Position numbers and translations under genes: made by a program
Shown here: one piece after another, positions 49,187 through 60,356 of the stretch
Numbering within the stretch: position 1 is the stretch's first letter
Layout of the letters: every line of letters starts with the position of its first letter
Assembly (NCBI GenBank): GCA_032768795.1
Contig: CP136496.1
Location: 1,798,001-1,862,000 of the forward strand
Length of the DNA: 64,000 nt
Direction: 5' to 3'
Source: Tremella fuciformis
Taxonomy: Eukaryota > Basidiomycota > Tremellomycetes > Tremellales > Tremellaceae
Notes under the pieces: model-generated
The model's input: only the letters and a program-made list of their open reading frames with translations
The model's database searches: none
Told to the model about the DNA's origin: nothing

Positions 49187-49476
49187 GTGTGGAGCGAGTC
49201 CGACTTGACTATGACACGGAAATCTTGTATTGTATGTTGTGCTTGATGTACGACGATGACCTTGGATCGAGCCAGTCATGGGAGGATCTCATCGTGGCCT
49301 GGTAAAGTCAATGTTATCCCAAGTACGACCATCAGCGCAAGCCAGGAAATCGACACCGTCTCCACCACATTCGATGCATCGAACAAATGGTTCTTATACC
49401 TACACCGACACTGCTTAAGCAGCGCCAGCCTTGGACCTGCCAATCAGCGCGATTCTAGTCCGTCTGCAGAAGCCGC

Positions 49477-49930
49477 TTACAGTTGGTACCACGCGAGGCC
49501 GAAGGGGAGAGAGAAGCCGGTCACGGTGAAGGCGATGACCTTGGCAGCGAGGATAGGCTTGTTGGTCACGTTGGTCGGGAGGGCGCTGCGGTCAGCTCCG
49601 CTCGCATCCCTTCGTGCATCCGAGAGGCCAGATTCATCCGGGCCTTCTTCGCAACCCGGATCCAATTGACATCCGCGTTGTCCGGGCAATATCTTCATCC
49701 CGAACCCTCGCCGCCATCGCATACGCCCAAGGCGTCCCTGGTACGATGCTTATGACCCCATGCAGCCTCTGCAACCTTGCCTTCCTCCGACCCATTTCGA
49801 TGACAGCCTTATACCAAACTCACTGGTCGACGACGTTCTCGACGTGCAGCATGCGAGCCTGTTGGCGGGCAAGCGGTGCCATCGGCACGGCACGAGCAGC
49901 GCGGAGACCTTGACGGGCGACGAAGGACAT
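49477..49930 (-). CDS. COX8: Cytochrome c oxidase subunit Cox8/COX7C
   Basis: Small single-helix subunit of complex IV in the inner mitochondrial membrane. Two exons (49824-49930 and 49477-49585) give 71 residues, the right size. The presequence is MSFVARQGLRAARAVPMAP, with a likely cleavage before RMLHVENV. The mature part has ALPTNVTNKPILAAK followed by the helix VIAFTVTGFSLPFGLAWYQL, matching the family pattern of a NLPF-like segment, basic residues and a helix with FxLPF. The 238-nt intron is long for this genome but the phases fit (2 + 1). It shares a 210-bp divergent promoter with TBCE. Confidence 0.86.
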
Positions 49931-50140
49931 GTCGATATAGTGCTGTGAGTGTTGTAGATGAAGAAAGAGACGAATGGTTGGAAGCCGACCCACGATGGGT
50001 CCAAACGGAGAGTCTAGAGCGGGATCAAATTTCCACCCTGGGCAGCTGCTGATTGGCTGGGCCGGGCGGTGGAGTGTGTCCACCACAAGAACAGATGCGT
50101 CTCTGCATCTTACATCCCTCTTTGCTTCCACACCCGACGG

Positions 50141-52034
50141 ATGACTGTGGGAGTGGAGCAGTATGTCGTGGGCAGACGATACCTCCACGCCAAGTCCCAC
50201 TTACCAGTGACGCTCCGCTATGTCGGTCCTCTGCCACCTCTCCCGCCTGGCGAAGCTGGACTCGCTGGACCAAGCGCAGAACCGATCTCGCTCGGGATAG
50301 AATACGACGACCCCGCTCACGGCAGACACTCGGGGACGTATCAGGACCTCCAGGTGTTCGAAGTGCGCCAAGAGGGCGCCGGGGCATTTGTCAAGCAGTC
50401 CGCGGGCGCACGGCCGTTGATCGAGGGGCCGACATTCGTGCAGGCTTTCGAGGAGCGGTATGGCCCCATCAACCCTGATGCCCTCCGTAGGAATGGAGGG
50501 GCGATGACCGAGTCGGTGATCAAGCTAGGATCGTCGGGTATCGATGTGGAAGCGCCTGGGCTGGACGAGGTGCAGCGGCGTATCGGCAAGCTTGAGCGGC
50601 TGAGGGAGGTGGGCCTGGAGGGCAGGTGGATCTCCTGCCTGGGCGCATCGCCGGAGGTCAAAGCCACGATGAGAGAGCGTCTACGGGGTCAGCTGTCAGT
50701 TCGCCGATGTCGAGACGCAAGCTGAACGAGCAGGGGTGAGAGTACTGAACATCTCTCGGAACCTTCTAGCCTCTTGGGCCGACTTGGAGGAGATCGTTGG
50801 GGTCTTACCTGGATTGACGACCCTTGTCCTCAAGTCAGCTAATATGATACGAGATGACACTGGAGCTGACATCCAGCCAAAGTCGACTGGAGCCTCTCTT
50901 CAATGTACCGCATGCAGAGGTGGCGGCGTTAGAACCTGTCTTAGGGAACATCAGAGAGCTCCACTTGGGCCAGAGCCTCGTCTCATGGGCAGATGTTCGT
51001 ATTATGGTCCGACCAATGCCGCTACTGACGCTCAGGTGACAGCCCTCTCGCTCATGTTGCCGAAGCTCGAAACGCTGCATCTGAACGGCAACCCGCTTCA
51101 GCCTTCCTCAACGTCAGCGTTACTACCGCAACTCTCAAGTCTCAGCTTAGAGGCTTGTCAGCTTCAAAAATGGGAGGATGTCCTGGTCATAATCAAAGCG
51201 ATCCCATCGTGAGATTTAGATGGCATCGATGACGCTCGACTGACTGGGAGCCAGCCTGCGCACTTTGAACGTCTCCTCCAACCCGTTCAGTGACGTAACA
51301 GTGTCAACTCTACAGTTTGACAACATCACATCGCTCACATCACTCTCCTCGAGAGTGACACGGTGGTCTGACATCGATCAGCTTCGAGCCGTCTTCCCTA
51401 AACTCGACAGCCTGCGTTTCTCTGTCTCGCCCGAGGCTGTAGCGAGAACAGCACCCGATTACTTGAGCGGAGACGACACGACCGATAGACCTCTCATCAT
51501 CGTCAAAATCCCGTTTCTGAATATGCTGAACGGATCCGCCATTACCAAAGCGGAGAGGCGGGAGGCCGAGACGATCTACCTTGCACACGTGGACAAGCTG
51601 CCTGAAGCTTCCCGCTCCAGCTGGGGTCGCTATGACGAGTTATGCAGGTCGCATCGTCCAGCTGCAGTGTACGAGGAGCTGCCTGCTGTGCCGATTCGAC
51701 AGCTCGGAGCGTCCATCGGGTCGCGTATGATGAGTGAGTGGCAGGGCGAGCTGAGTCGAAATGCGAGCTGATTCCAGCTCTGTACGTGCACCCGTCGCAT
51801 GATTTACAGCAACACATGAACATGTCTGTGCTGCCGTCGTCAACAGTCACACTTTTGAAGAAGAAGTTGGCGAGGCGGATCGGCGGGGATGTGGCCTGGG
51901 GTGATATCAGACTGTGGGCTGCACGAGATACGCCTGAAGGGCTGGTCAAGGTCGCAGAAGTCGGCGATGAGGAAGAGGTCGGCCGTTGGTTCGCACATGA
52001 CGAGGACGTGATTGCCGAGTGGCATGCATCATGA
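50141..52034 (+). CDS. Tubulin-folding cofactor E (TBCE)
   Basis: TBCE binds alpha-tubulin with the other cofactors and assembles or takes apart the tubulin dimer. Six exons (50141-50687, 50734-50833, 50877-50994, 51036-51208, 51255-51733, 51778-52034) give 557 residues. The N-terminal CAP-Gly domain reads VTLRYVGPLP, LGIEYDDPAHGRHSGTY and GAGAFVK. Leucine-rich repeats follow: VRVLNISRNLLASWADLE, IRELHLGQSLVSWAD, LPKLETLHLNGNPLQ, LSSLSLEACQL, LRTLNVSSNPF and KIPFLNMLNGSAIT, then the helical region with REAETIYLAHV. The C-terminus is a ubiquitin-like fold (MSVLPSSTVTLLKKKLARRIG, DIRLWAARD). Exon 4 uses a 41-nt intron with a GTTCGT donor. The downstream Dsc3 gene begins only about 150 bp later. 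Confidence 0.93.
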
Positions 52035-52185
52035 CTGGAATCCGGCCAGCTACAGACAACGGACGGTGAATTGCCACTTGCCACACTGCCTTGGAGACGG
52101 AGACGCACGCGATGAGATTCCAGCCAATATGAGCATGTCCGACTTACTTTCTTTTCCTCGTTGTGCCTCCTCTTCTGACCTGACC

Positions 52186-53767
52186 ATGCCCTCCAGCTCT
52201 CCCGACCCATCTCGCGAGCCGCTCCTCCCACCTCCGGCAACCTCCTCATCCTCAGCCCCATCCTCATCACCCCGCCGCACCAGCCTCCTCGGCGCTCGCA
52301 GGGTTCCTCCGACCCCCGAAAGACGGCTGTCAAGCAAAGCCAAAGGCAAACAGCGGGCCGCCCCCCTTCCCGCGTCCACGTCCGACACGCACGATGTAAA
52401 CATCGAGATAGACTTGGGAAAGGGCGTAGGGCTGGGCCTCGGTCCTCCCGCTGAGATCGCCTCCGCCTCTGCTTCGTCCTCCGCACCGCCGGCGCGGCCC
52501 CCGCCGGAGGAGCGGGGCCGGTGCGTCAGTATCATCTTCTCTGGCGGGGCTGGGGAAGGCGAGGGGAACCTAGAGGTATGGGTGGAGCCTGGGGAAAGCG
52601 TCGGCAGCGTGAAAGAGCAGGTGAGCCCCCTCCCGCCCCGAGAGGCAGAGCTCATTGTAGATCCGGCACCTCCGACCAGCGCTCGCGCCCCTCTCTCTGC
52701 GCCTCATCCACTCTGGCCGCCTACTAACAGACGGTATCCTCCTCGTACCATGGCTGCGCTCGCTCGAAGAGCGCGTGGCGCGCTCGTCCAAATCCGTCGG
52801 CGCCGAGCTCGAAGGGGTCCTGAAAGAAGTGGGTCAGGTGCTCGGCGAGGGGGACGACGAACCCCCGCACCACCCTGTCGGGGAGGCGGCGCTGCCCAAG
52901 GTGTTCCTGCACTGCAATGTCGGGCCGAGGATGGATGAGAAGCCCCCCGAGGCGGGCGCGCAGGAGGACGAGGCGCCAGAGCAGACGCGCCGCAGGGGCT
53001 TTGACGTGCTGCTTGATGCGGGGCTGTCGGTGGAGGACGTCGCTTCTATGCGCCGGCAGTTCTACGAGAACAGAGGCGAGGAGGTCCCAGAGGGGTTGGA
53101 CGATGCGAGCGGTCTGAGTGAGTCTCCAGTACGCAAAGATGACGAAGCTGATGGTAGATGACGAGCATGCGCGTGCGCTGGAGGAGCAGTGGATCGAGGG
53201 GGACTTGACTGTCGAGACAGCCACCAGTGTGTATCTTCCCTTCCTGCCCCCCTGCCCTCGTAGCTCGTCTGCCCTTGCTGATTCCAGCTTCTGAGGAAGG
53301 TACTTTCACCTCGATCCTCCAGGGCCTCCTGTCCGGCTTTCTCTTCCCCTGGCTTCCGTGGTACTTCTTCCGCGAACTCCCTTTGCCCAACTTCTTCGAC
53401 GCCGACGCCGAGGCGCTCGCGGACCTGCGCTCCCGGTCGGAAGCCAAGTCGCACGTCGCGCCCGCTGTGCACTCTCCGCCCGACAGTCTTGCCCCACCTA
53501 CGCCTTCGTCCTCAATAGCGCGCACGCCTGGGGCTGGGGCCATCGGAGGTGGGTCTCGCAGAGAGAGGGAGGAGTTGGACAGGATCAGCGAGCGCGTGGC
53601 GAACTCGCCTCAGGTTGGCGGGGAGAATCCCACGAGCGTGGTATATGGGGACCGCATGCAGGTGGGTCAAGTTTAGTGTGAACGAAGGTGGTGCTGACTG
53701 GAAGATGGGCATTGTCATGGGCACACTGCTCAACCTGCTCTTTGCGGCCATGCGGCTGCTCAACTAG
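52186..53767 (+). CDS. Dsc3-like subunit of the Golgi Dsc E3 ubiquitin ligase
   Basis: Dsc3 is a ubiquitin-like, two-helix membrane protein of the Golgi Dsc complex, which in fission yeast and aspergilli activates sterol-response factors. Five exons (52186-52620, 52661-53117, 53158-53226, 53288-53661, 53705-53767) give 465 residues. The N-terminus is Ser/Pro/Arg-rich, then CVSIIFSGG, NLEVWVEPGESVGSVKEQIR and LRLIHSGRLLTDGILLVPW form the ubiquitin-like beta-grasp. The conserved block KVFLHCNVGP and RGFDVLLDAGLSVEDVASMRRQF is the DUF2407 C-terminal signature. Two membrane helices follow: ILQGLLSGFLFPWLPWYFF and, at the end, MGIVMGTLLNLLFAAMRLL. A start 57 bp earlier (52129) is in frame and possible. 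Confidence 0.87.
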
Positions 53768-54051
53768 GACGTAGCCATGGACGTTCGTGTCGTCTGTTGT
53801 AGACCAAAAGACAATCAATCAAGATTGCATACTTTGTTGTATTCCCGATACTTGCCTTGCCCGCTGGGCCGGTAGGAAGATGTGAGAACGAGAAGAGACA
53901 CGAGACAAGCAACAGAGGCACAGAAAGATATGGACGATGATGGGTATATCTCGATGCCCGCGTGCAGAGTGAAAAGGCAGAGCAAAACGAAGTGAAAAAT
54001 GAGTGTCCATTTCGTGATTTCGTTGTTTCGTGGCCGAGGCCGTAGGTGCAT

Positions 54052-54715
54052 TTAGAAGGCAGCGGCAACGATGGCGACGAGCAGCACGACCAGGGTTGCC
54101 GGAGCGGCCGAGAGGAAGCCGGCGCTTGTGGATGATGACGACGAGGCCTTGGACGAGGACGACGTGCTCGACGCGGAAGACCCCCCGCTGGTCGACTTGG
54201 CAGTCTGGTGGTTAGACTAAGTCTTGGGGATAAAGGGGAGGGGGACTCACAGACGATGGGAGGCCAGAGGATGCGCCCGCCGAGATCTCCGCAAACACGG
54301 TCGAGTTGAACGAGCCCGACATGTTGGAGATGGAAAACTTGGCCGAGAACGCCTCGTACGGGTACTGCGCGTTCGTGCTGTCCTTCAGCCCCAGGCTCGT
54401 GAATCGCACAAAGTAGTATTCGCCGCTCGGCCCAATGTTCGGGTCGATGGTCGTCATGATGCTCGCCGTCTTGCTGACGTCGACGCTGGCCGCCAGGTTC
54501 TGCAGCCACGTCTGCGAGTTGACGCTGCCGGTGTAGATGTCGACCGAGCACGGCCCGACCGCCGCGAGCAGCGGCGTGTCCCCGTCGTCGGCCCACGTCA
54601 CGTTGAGCGTCTGCCCGCCGACGGCGGCGGTGCTCCCTGTGGGTCCGGTGCAGTAGACGCCGGCGAGCACGGGCTGCAGCGCTGCGGCTGCGAGGGCGGC
54701 GAGGGCGAGCAACAT
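54052..54715 (-). CDS. Secreted GPI-anchored cell-wall protein (Kre9/Knh-like domain)
   Basis: Two exons (54251-54715 and 54052-54204) give 205 residues. A signal peptide (MLLALAALAAAALQPVLAG) is followed by a small beta-rich domain with GGQTLNVTWADDGDTPLL, CSVDIYTGS, VDVSKTASIMTTIDPNIGPSGEYYFVRF and SAKFSISNMSGSF. The TxNVTW and YFVRF elements match the Ser/Thr-rich GPI-anchored family with a Kre9/Knh1-like N-terminal domain. A Ser/Thr stalk (SGGSSASSTSSSSKASS) and a hydrophobic tail (LSAAPATLVVLLVAIVAAAF) with small residues before it form the GPI signal. The frame extends upstream to an ATG at 55048, but that would bury the signal peptide, so I use the inner start. Confidence 0.86.
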
Positions 54716-55508
54716 GGCGATGGGTCTGATGTTACGAAGAGATGTGTCGGGGTTGTGGGTTTCGACGGAGGGGCCGGGGTTGGGCGTCAAAGGAGTTGTT
54801 GAAGGAGTTGAGAGGGTTTCGAACGAGTGTGGTTTGTCGTTGACCGAGCTGTCGAAGCCGAGTAAAGTGTCGAGTAGATTACACTGTCGAGTAGAGAGAG
54901 AGACGGAGGAGAGATGGTAGCGATGGGGGAGCGGTGTTCGATGATGAAGAGGAGGAGCAAAAGGGATTACCAGAAGAAGCAAGAGCATGGAGACAAGGAG
55001 AGAGCCAAGACGACCACCCAGGGGCAAAGGAGAGAAAGAGGAGAGCACGGCCCGCTATAAACAATGGACAAGCCTCAATGCTCATCACACGGACCATATC
55101 ATCTCCGCACCGCTCCCTCCCTCCGCTCCACCCTCGCCGCTCCCCTTCACCCCCCTCTCATAGCTGCAGAGGTGCAGAGGTGCATCCCGATCCGCAAGCA
55201 ATGCTCCATTACCATCCGACAGCACCCGACTAAATAGATGTTGTTGACTGGATGACGTTTCATCTGGGCCCTGAGTCCGTCCGTTGTGTTTCGTTTCGGG
55301 TTGGTGCCTTAAAAAACACACACCCTCGTTACCGGCGATAGCTCCCGGACCTCCCTTTGCCTCCGAATTGCCGAACGTGGCACTTTGTCCTTCTCGACTT
55401 CGGGGAAGGAGTATTACGTAAACTAGCTTTTTGAGAAAGTCGGACTCGAGTCACGGAGCGTCTCTGGAAGAGAGAGAGTCTGCCAACGTTTGACCCAAAC
55501 CCACCGCC
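54716..55508. promoter_or_regulatory. Divergent promoter region, GPI protein / ILV6
   Basis: About 790 bp. On the minus strand it is open in frame with the GPI-protein gene to 55048, without homology-like sequence. It includes GA-rich and CT-rich patches near 54895-54910 and 55120-55150. No gene or RNA seen. Confidence 0.35.
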
Positions 55509-56791
55509 ATGTCCCAAAGACAACTGCTCAGCCTCGTGAGGGGCCAAGCGCGCTGCCTGTCTTCCTCGGCAAGACGATGTATGCCCGACTCGGCCGCCGC
55601 TGCTCAGGCGCAACAGCCGCCGGCGCCCCCAAAACCCATCGACGACTCGACCTCGGCGTTGGACTGTGAGTCGCCCTCCCTAAAGAAGGCTCTCTGGACA
55701 AAAGCGACAGGCGTCGAAGACAAGATGAGAGGGAGAAGAGCTGACTCCAGACAAAATGCAAAGACCTGGCTCGAAACGCCTGCCGCATCTCGTCCGACAG
55801 CGCCACGTATCGGCTGAAGAGGCGGTCACGAACATTCTGTACAACACCCCTCCGCCGAGCACCGAGCCGTACAAGCGGTGAGCTCAATACTTGCCGGTGA
55901 AGTGGAGTCAAGAGCTGACGCGTAGCCACCGCCTCAACTGTCTCGTGCAGAACGAGCCGGGAGTCCTTTCCCGCGTCTCCGGTATTCTCGCCGGCCGGGG
56001 TTTCAACATCGGTCAGTCCACCCACTGTCGCCAGCTGTGCATGCTGACACGCAGACTCGCTCGTCGTGTGCCAGACCGAGATCCGCGACCTGTCCCGGAT
56101 GTGCATCGTGCTGAAAGGCCAAGACGGCGTTATCGAGCAGGCGCGCCGACAGCTCGAGGACCTCGTGCCCGTGTGGGCGGTGCTCGACTACACGCACACC
56201 AACTGCGTCGAGCGCGAGCTCCTCCTTGCCAAAGTGTCCATCCTCGGGCCGGAATACAACAACACGGAGCACTACACGACCGAGCTCGAGCACCACGTCG
56301 CCGAGCACGCCACGGCGCCCGCGTTCGTCCCCAGCGACTCGGCCGAGGCCGAGAAGGTGCAGCGGGAACAGGCGATGGTGCGCTCCTTCGAGGGCGCCGC
56401 GAGCGGCGTCAACCAGCTGTACCCGAACCGCAAAGACCACGCGACCGCCGCGGACGCGCTGATCGCCAAGAACCTCCACTTTTCGGCCATCAAGAACCTC
56501 GCAATGCACTTTGGTGGCAAGGTCGTCGATATGGGCGAGGACAACTGCATTGTCGAGCTCGTGGCCAAGAGCAGGCGCATTGATGCGTTCCTCAGTCTCA
56601 TGCGGCCGTTTGGCGTGCTCGAGGCTGCGCGGTCGGGTGAGCCACCCATCAAATGTGCTAATCTGAGTGTAGCTGATAGACTCGTAGGTGTGATGGTCCT
56701 TCCCCGGACGCCTATCCCGAAATACGGCGAGGAGGACGAGATGGTCGAAGCGACCGAGGCGGTCGACCTCAGCATGCTCCCACCTGGGTAG
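55509..56791 (+). CDS. ILV6: Acetolactate synthase regulatory subunit Ilv6
   Basis: Regulatory subunit of mitochondrial acetolactate synthase, the first step of branched-chain amino-acid synthesis; its ACT domains mediate valine feedback. Five exons (55509-55665, 55751-55877, 55926-56011, 56055-56636, 56688-56791) give 351 residues. The presequence is MSQRQLLSLVRGQARCLSSS. The first ACT domain reads LNCLVQNEPGVLSRVSGILAGRGFNIDSL, followed by RDLSRMCIVLKG and IEQARRQLEDLVPVWAV. A second ACT-like half follows from ERELLLAKVSILGPEY, with the fungal insert SGVNQLYPNRKDHA in between, then KNLAMHFGGKVVDMGEDNCIVEL and FLSLMRPFGVLEAARSG. Ends converge on the citrate carrier with 114 bp between stops. 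Confidence 0.95.
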
Positions 56792-56905
56792 TTGGGTCTT
56801 ATTCGCTAGGGTTTATCTTGGACCCGTACTTTGCTGCGCTGGCGACAGACAGTGTATGCATGTCTAATGGGACAAATTGAACAGAACCATGCCAAAGAGC
56901 TGAAG

Positions 56906-58104
56906 CTATGGTACAACGGCTGCGGCGACAGGGTAGACCTTCTCGTACACCGAGAAGATGATTCCTCCGCTGAGCTGCCGAGTCAAAACGGGCGGTGCAT
57001 AGGGTGGTGGAGAGACTCACAATGAGACGCCCGAGACGCGGAACGGTGCCCTTCCAAAATCGTGTGACGCCTTCTTCTGTGAAGATCCTGTAGGCGCAGT
57101 GGAGGGCATTGCGGTACTCTTGCTTGGCGTGGATCGACTGCATGCGGGTCTTGACGACGCTGGGGTCAGGGTCTCCACTTCGAATTTGCCGAAGCAACGG
57201 AGATAGAGGTAGGGCAAGCGTAAAAGGGGATGCTCACTCAAGCGGCATCGTCGTATAGACCGTGATCACCCCAGCCGCACTGCCCACAGCAAACGTCATC
57301 CACCCCGGCAGACTCTGCCCCGGGTTGACGCTCCCCGCCACCAGCTGCTTGAGCGTCGAGTAGCTCGTGAATCTCACCGCGCTGTTCGCCCCTTGCCGCA
57401 GCATGACCGGCCCGACGCCGCGGTAGATCCCCCGCCAGCCCTCCTCGGCGACGATGGAGCGCACGCCGTGCAGCGTCGAGGTGTACTGCCGTACGGGGCG
57501 CCGTGCGTCTTCGATCAGCTTGGTCTTGATTGTTTCGCTGGGGGTGACGGCGATGACGGCCTCGGCCATGCCGGCTGCGAGGCCGGCGAGCATGGAGCGG
57601 GGCGCGGTGAGTTTGCCCTGGGGTCAGAGGGCGAGCGAGCGAGCTTCAGCGCGGGTCTCCGCGCGGTGAAGCAGCGGGGAAGGGTGATGGTGGCTCGGAG
57701 CAGAGCGTGCGAGAGAATATGAGGGAGGCGTGAGAGAATGGAAGTCGCTACTCACCTCCTCGTCTCTCAATAAATTCTTAAAGTAATCGTACGTCGTGAA
57801 CCTCACACCAGCCTTGACCGCATTCCCCACCACGACCGCGCCTACACCCGCATACAAGCCCGCCACTCCTCTATGCGCCAGCGTCTCTCTCAGCGCGCCA
57901 TACGGGCTCAACGCCTACCATTAGCTTAGCTCCTCTTTTCTTCGCCCGCTGCACGCTACGCACCTTGCCGGTGCCCGAGCCGAACTGCAGCTGCGTCTTG
58001 AGACTCTCAAAAGGGTACGTGACGAACGCCTCGACGCCGCCGGCCGTGGCGCCCGCTATGAGCGAGGCGACCGGCTTTTCCTTTTCCTTGCCTTTGACCG
58101 ACAT
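56906..58104 (-). CDS. CTP1: Mitochondrial citrate/tricarboxylate carrier
   Basis: Inner-membrane antiporter exporting citrate for cytosolic acetyl-CoA. Five exons (57964-58104, 57756-57914, 57238-57617, 57021-57159, 56906-56974) give 295 residues, as expected. Three mitochondrial-carrier repeats carry the signatures: VEAFVTYPFESLKTQLQ, VIAVTPSETIKTKLI and VITVYTTMPLDVVKTRMQ. Each repeat ends in a GxxGxYRG/FWKG element (GVAGLYAGVG, GWRGIYRGVG, GVTRFWKGTVPR). The PFE..KTQ first signature and PSE..KTK second signature are characteristic of the tricarboxylate carrier subfamily. The C-terminus is SGGIIFSVYEKVYPVA. Its promoter is shared with the divergent Tfc7-like gene. Confidence 0.94.
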
Positions 58105-58262
58105 TGCTCTGCTTGCTCGCTGCGGCGATGATCGAGTATAGAGGTGATTTGAAGGTCAAGACCAGTCGCGACTCGACGGTTCACCACACAGAGCGATCTT
58201 TCCTCTGCAATCTGTCTTTTTCGGGCATCTCCATCGACCCCGACGGAAATCCAATCAATCCT

Positions 58263-58268
58263 CACGTG
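58263..58268. promoter_or_regulatory. CACGTG E-box in the CTP1/TFC7 divergent promoter
   Basis: Palindromic CACGTG within TCACGTGAC. About 160 bp from the CTP1 start and 75 bp from the assumed TFC7 start. Confidence 0.4.
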
Positions 58269-58343
58269 ACCACGCAATCACCATCAACGTCCGTGCACAA
58301 GCGTATACTGTCTACTGACACTGTCTCTATAGGGGAAAACGCG

Positions 58344-60274
58344 ATGCTGCATAGCGCCGCGGACGCGGCGGATCTCCTCAAGCATGGCCAGTCTCTTCTT
58401 GGACCAGGGTGGCGCGAGGCCCAGTCGTTCGACGACGTGTCTGACCCAGAGGACTATTCGGAGACCGAGGAGGTGCGACCCTTTTCAGCTGGTGGATACA
58501 GTGTTAGCTGATGGGCAGGAAGAGTATGTGGTGCTGGACCTCGGCTCCACGGCAGATACGAGGTCCCTCCAGGCCGAGTCGTCCTATCAGCTCATCGTGC
58601 GCAGCTTGCCCCCGGCCGTTGACTTTTGCGCTGATCAGACCACAGGGAATGGACACACCGATGCCGTTTCTCAAAATAGGCAATCAGGTGTATCAAGGCC
58701 AAGTGACGCCTCTAATAGGTGACGAGGTCATCCTCGAGCACAGAAGAGGTATGTCACCGTCCGGCCGCGCTGCTCTGCGTGAGCTGATGGGGTAGAGTAT
58801 GACCGCCCCGCTGCTAAACCCTCCCATCCCCCCTTTGCAGTGAGCGCCCAGCGCCTCACCTTTCGCGCTGTGAAGCTTCAGCCCCGCGTCGCCTCGCAGG
58901 CGCAGGTTATGGACATCGACGAGCCGCCTAAAGCGGGGAGTGAATTGCCGTTGGACCCGCAAGAGCGAGCGCGGAGGGCTTTGGCGGACAAGAAGAGCCA
59001 CTTCACTACGCGCTCGATCTTTGTCCAGCCTCGGGGTCGCGGCGGCCCATCCACCAGTGCTAGTGCCAGTGCCGGTGTCAGTAGGCAGCAGACGCCAGTC
59101 GTGGCCATCTCAGCGGCGGACAGTCCGGCTGCTGCTTCGGTCACGGAAGCAGCGCCGGCGGTAGCCGGAGAAGGTGGACAGGCTGGGGAGCCTGCGACCG
59201 TTGGAGCGCAGCCGGACGCGTCAGGTCTTCAGAGTGCCGTACCAATGGCTATGGACGCCCTAGCGCCGGCTGTCCCGCCTGATCAGCCGGCTTTGGAGGC
59301 AGAGGACTGGTTCGACGACGCGATTGCGAATATCGATCCTGCACTCCGGACACCCGCAGAGGGGTCGCGCAACACCTCGGTAGCGCCCGTGGAACCACCA
59401 CAGCCTCCTGCAGAAGAGCCGATGCTCGCATCACTGCCCGCCAACCCTCCTGCACCCCAATCTGCGCCACCAGGCATCGAGGCCCCGGCCCCCACGGCGA
59501 CGCCACCGCCGTACATCCCCTTTATCTCGTCGTCGTCGCACAAGCCCAGCTCGTCCTACTACTCAGCGCCCACATTACCCAGAAAGGTCGGACGCCCGCG
59601 CAAAGAGCATATGCAGATCTTCGACATCTCTCAACTCATGGACATTGATGTCTCGCAGCTCAACGCGAAGTCCAGGAGTGAGCTTTACGTTCCTCATCCT
59701 CAAAAGCGCATAGGACTGACTTCCAGTCGAGCTTCTTCCGCAGTCTATGCAGCCAGACGACAATCAGCCCGGCCCTTCGGGTACAAGCGGATTTGTGGCG
59801 CCGCTTCAAGTTTTCACAAAGACTCAGGTGATGAAGTTTCAAGCGGGCCTGCCGCTCTCTGGCAAAGGGAGCCGCGGGCGACGATCATCGGCTCTTGGCG
59901 GTCGCGGGGCAGGGACGAGTAGGCTCACGCCGGGGGAGGGTTTCACTGGTTCAGGGGAGGAGCACGAGGATGGAGATGAACCTGGGGCTCGTGAGGGTGC
60001 GAGTGCGAGTGACCTGCCCGAGATACCCGGCCTGCCTCCTGGTCTGGTAATAGACAGGCGGATCGCCGTGCGACTGGCAAAAGCGGAAAAGAGGAGAAAA
60101 GCGCTTCTTGAAAAGCCGAGCGAGGAGGTGCTGGGCGATCGAGAGTTTGTGATTGGGGGAATGCAAGAGGTGGCAGAGGCTCTGAGACAAGCAGAGGCCG
60201 AGGGCGCTGCTGCAGGCACCGCACAAGCCGATGAGCGTCCTGCAGCAGAGGGAGAAGATACTGGGGCCACGTAG
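58344..60274 (+). CDS. TFIIIC tau55/Tfc7-like subunit with long AT-hook tail
   Basis: Five exons (58344-58472, 58519-58596, 58646-58748, 58841-59677, 59727-60274) give about 564 residues. The core beta-barrel of TFIIIC subunit 6 (tau55/GTF3C6) is visible: EEYVVLDLGSTADTRSLQAE, SYQLIGMDTPMPFLKIGNQVYQGQ and LIGDEVILEH, then LTFRAVKLQPRV. The known function is RNA polymerase III promoter recognition with tau95. The 400 residues after the core are Pro/Ala/Ser-rich and contain a GRPRK AT-hook core (RKVGRPRKEHMQ) and a final charged helical region (RIAVRLAKAEKRRKALLEK). An earlier in-frame ATG at 58128 would leave only 23 bp to the divergent CTP1 start, so I chose 58344. Confidence 0.8.
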
Positions 60275-60356
60275 TGTGTATACGTACATCGCATAGCATG
60301 TTGTACATATATCTCTGCCCACCTCGGCTCCTCATGTCGCCTTGATATGCTGCGAA

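Noticed and set aside
54716..55048. Upstream in-frame ATG giving the GPI protein 111 more residues
   Set aside because: It would place the signal peptide internally; the inner ATG gives a canonical secreted protein.
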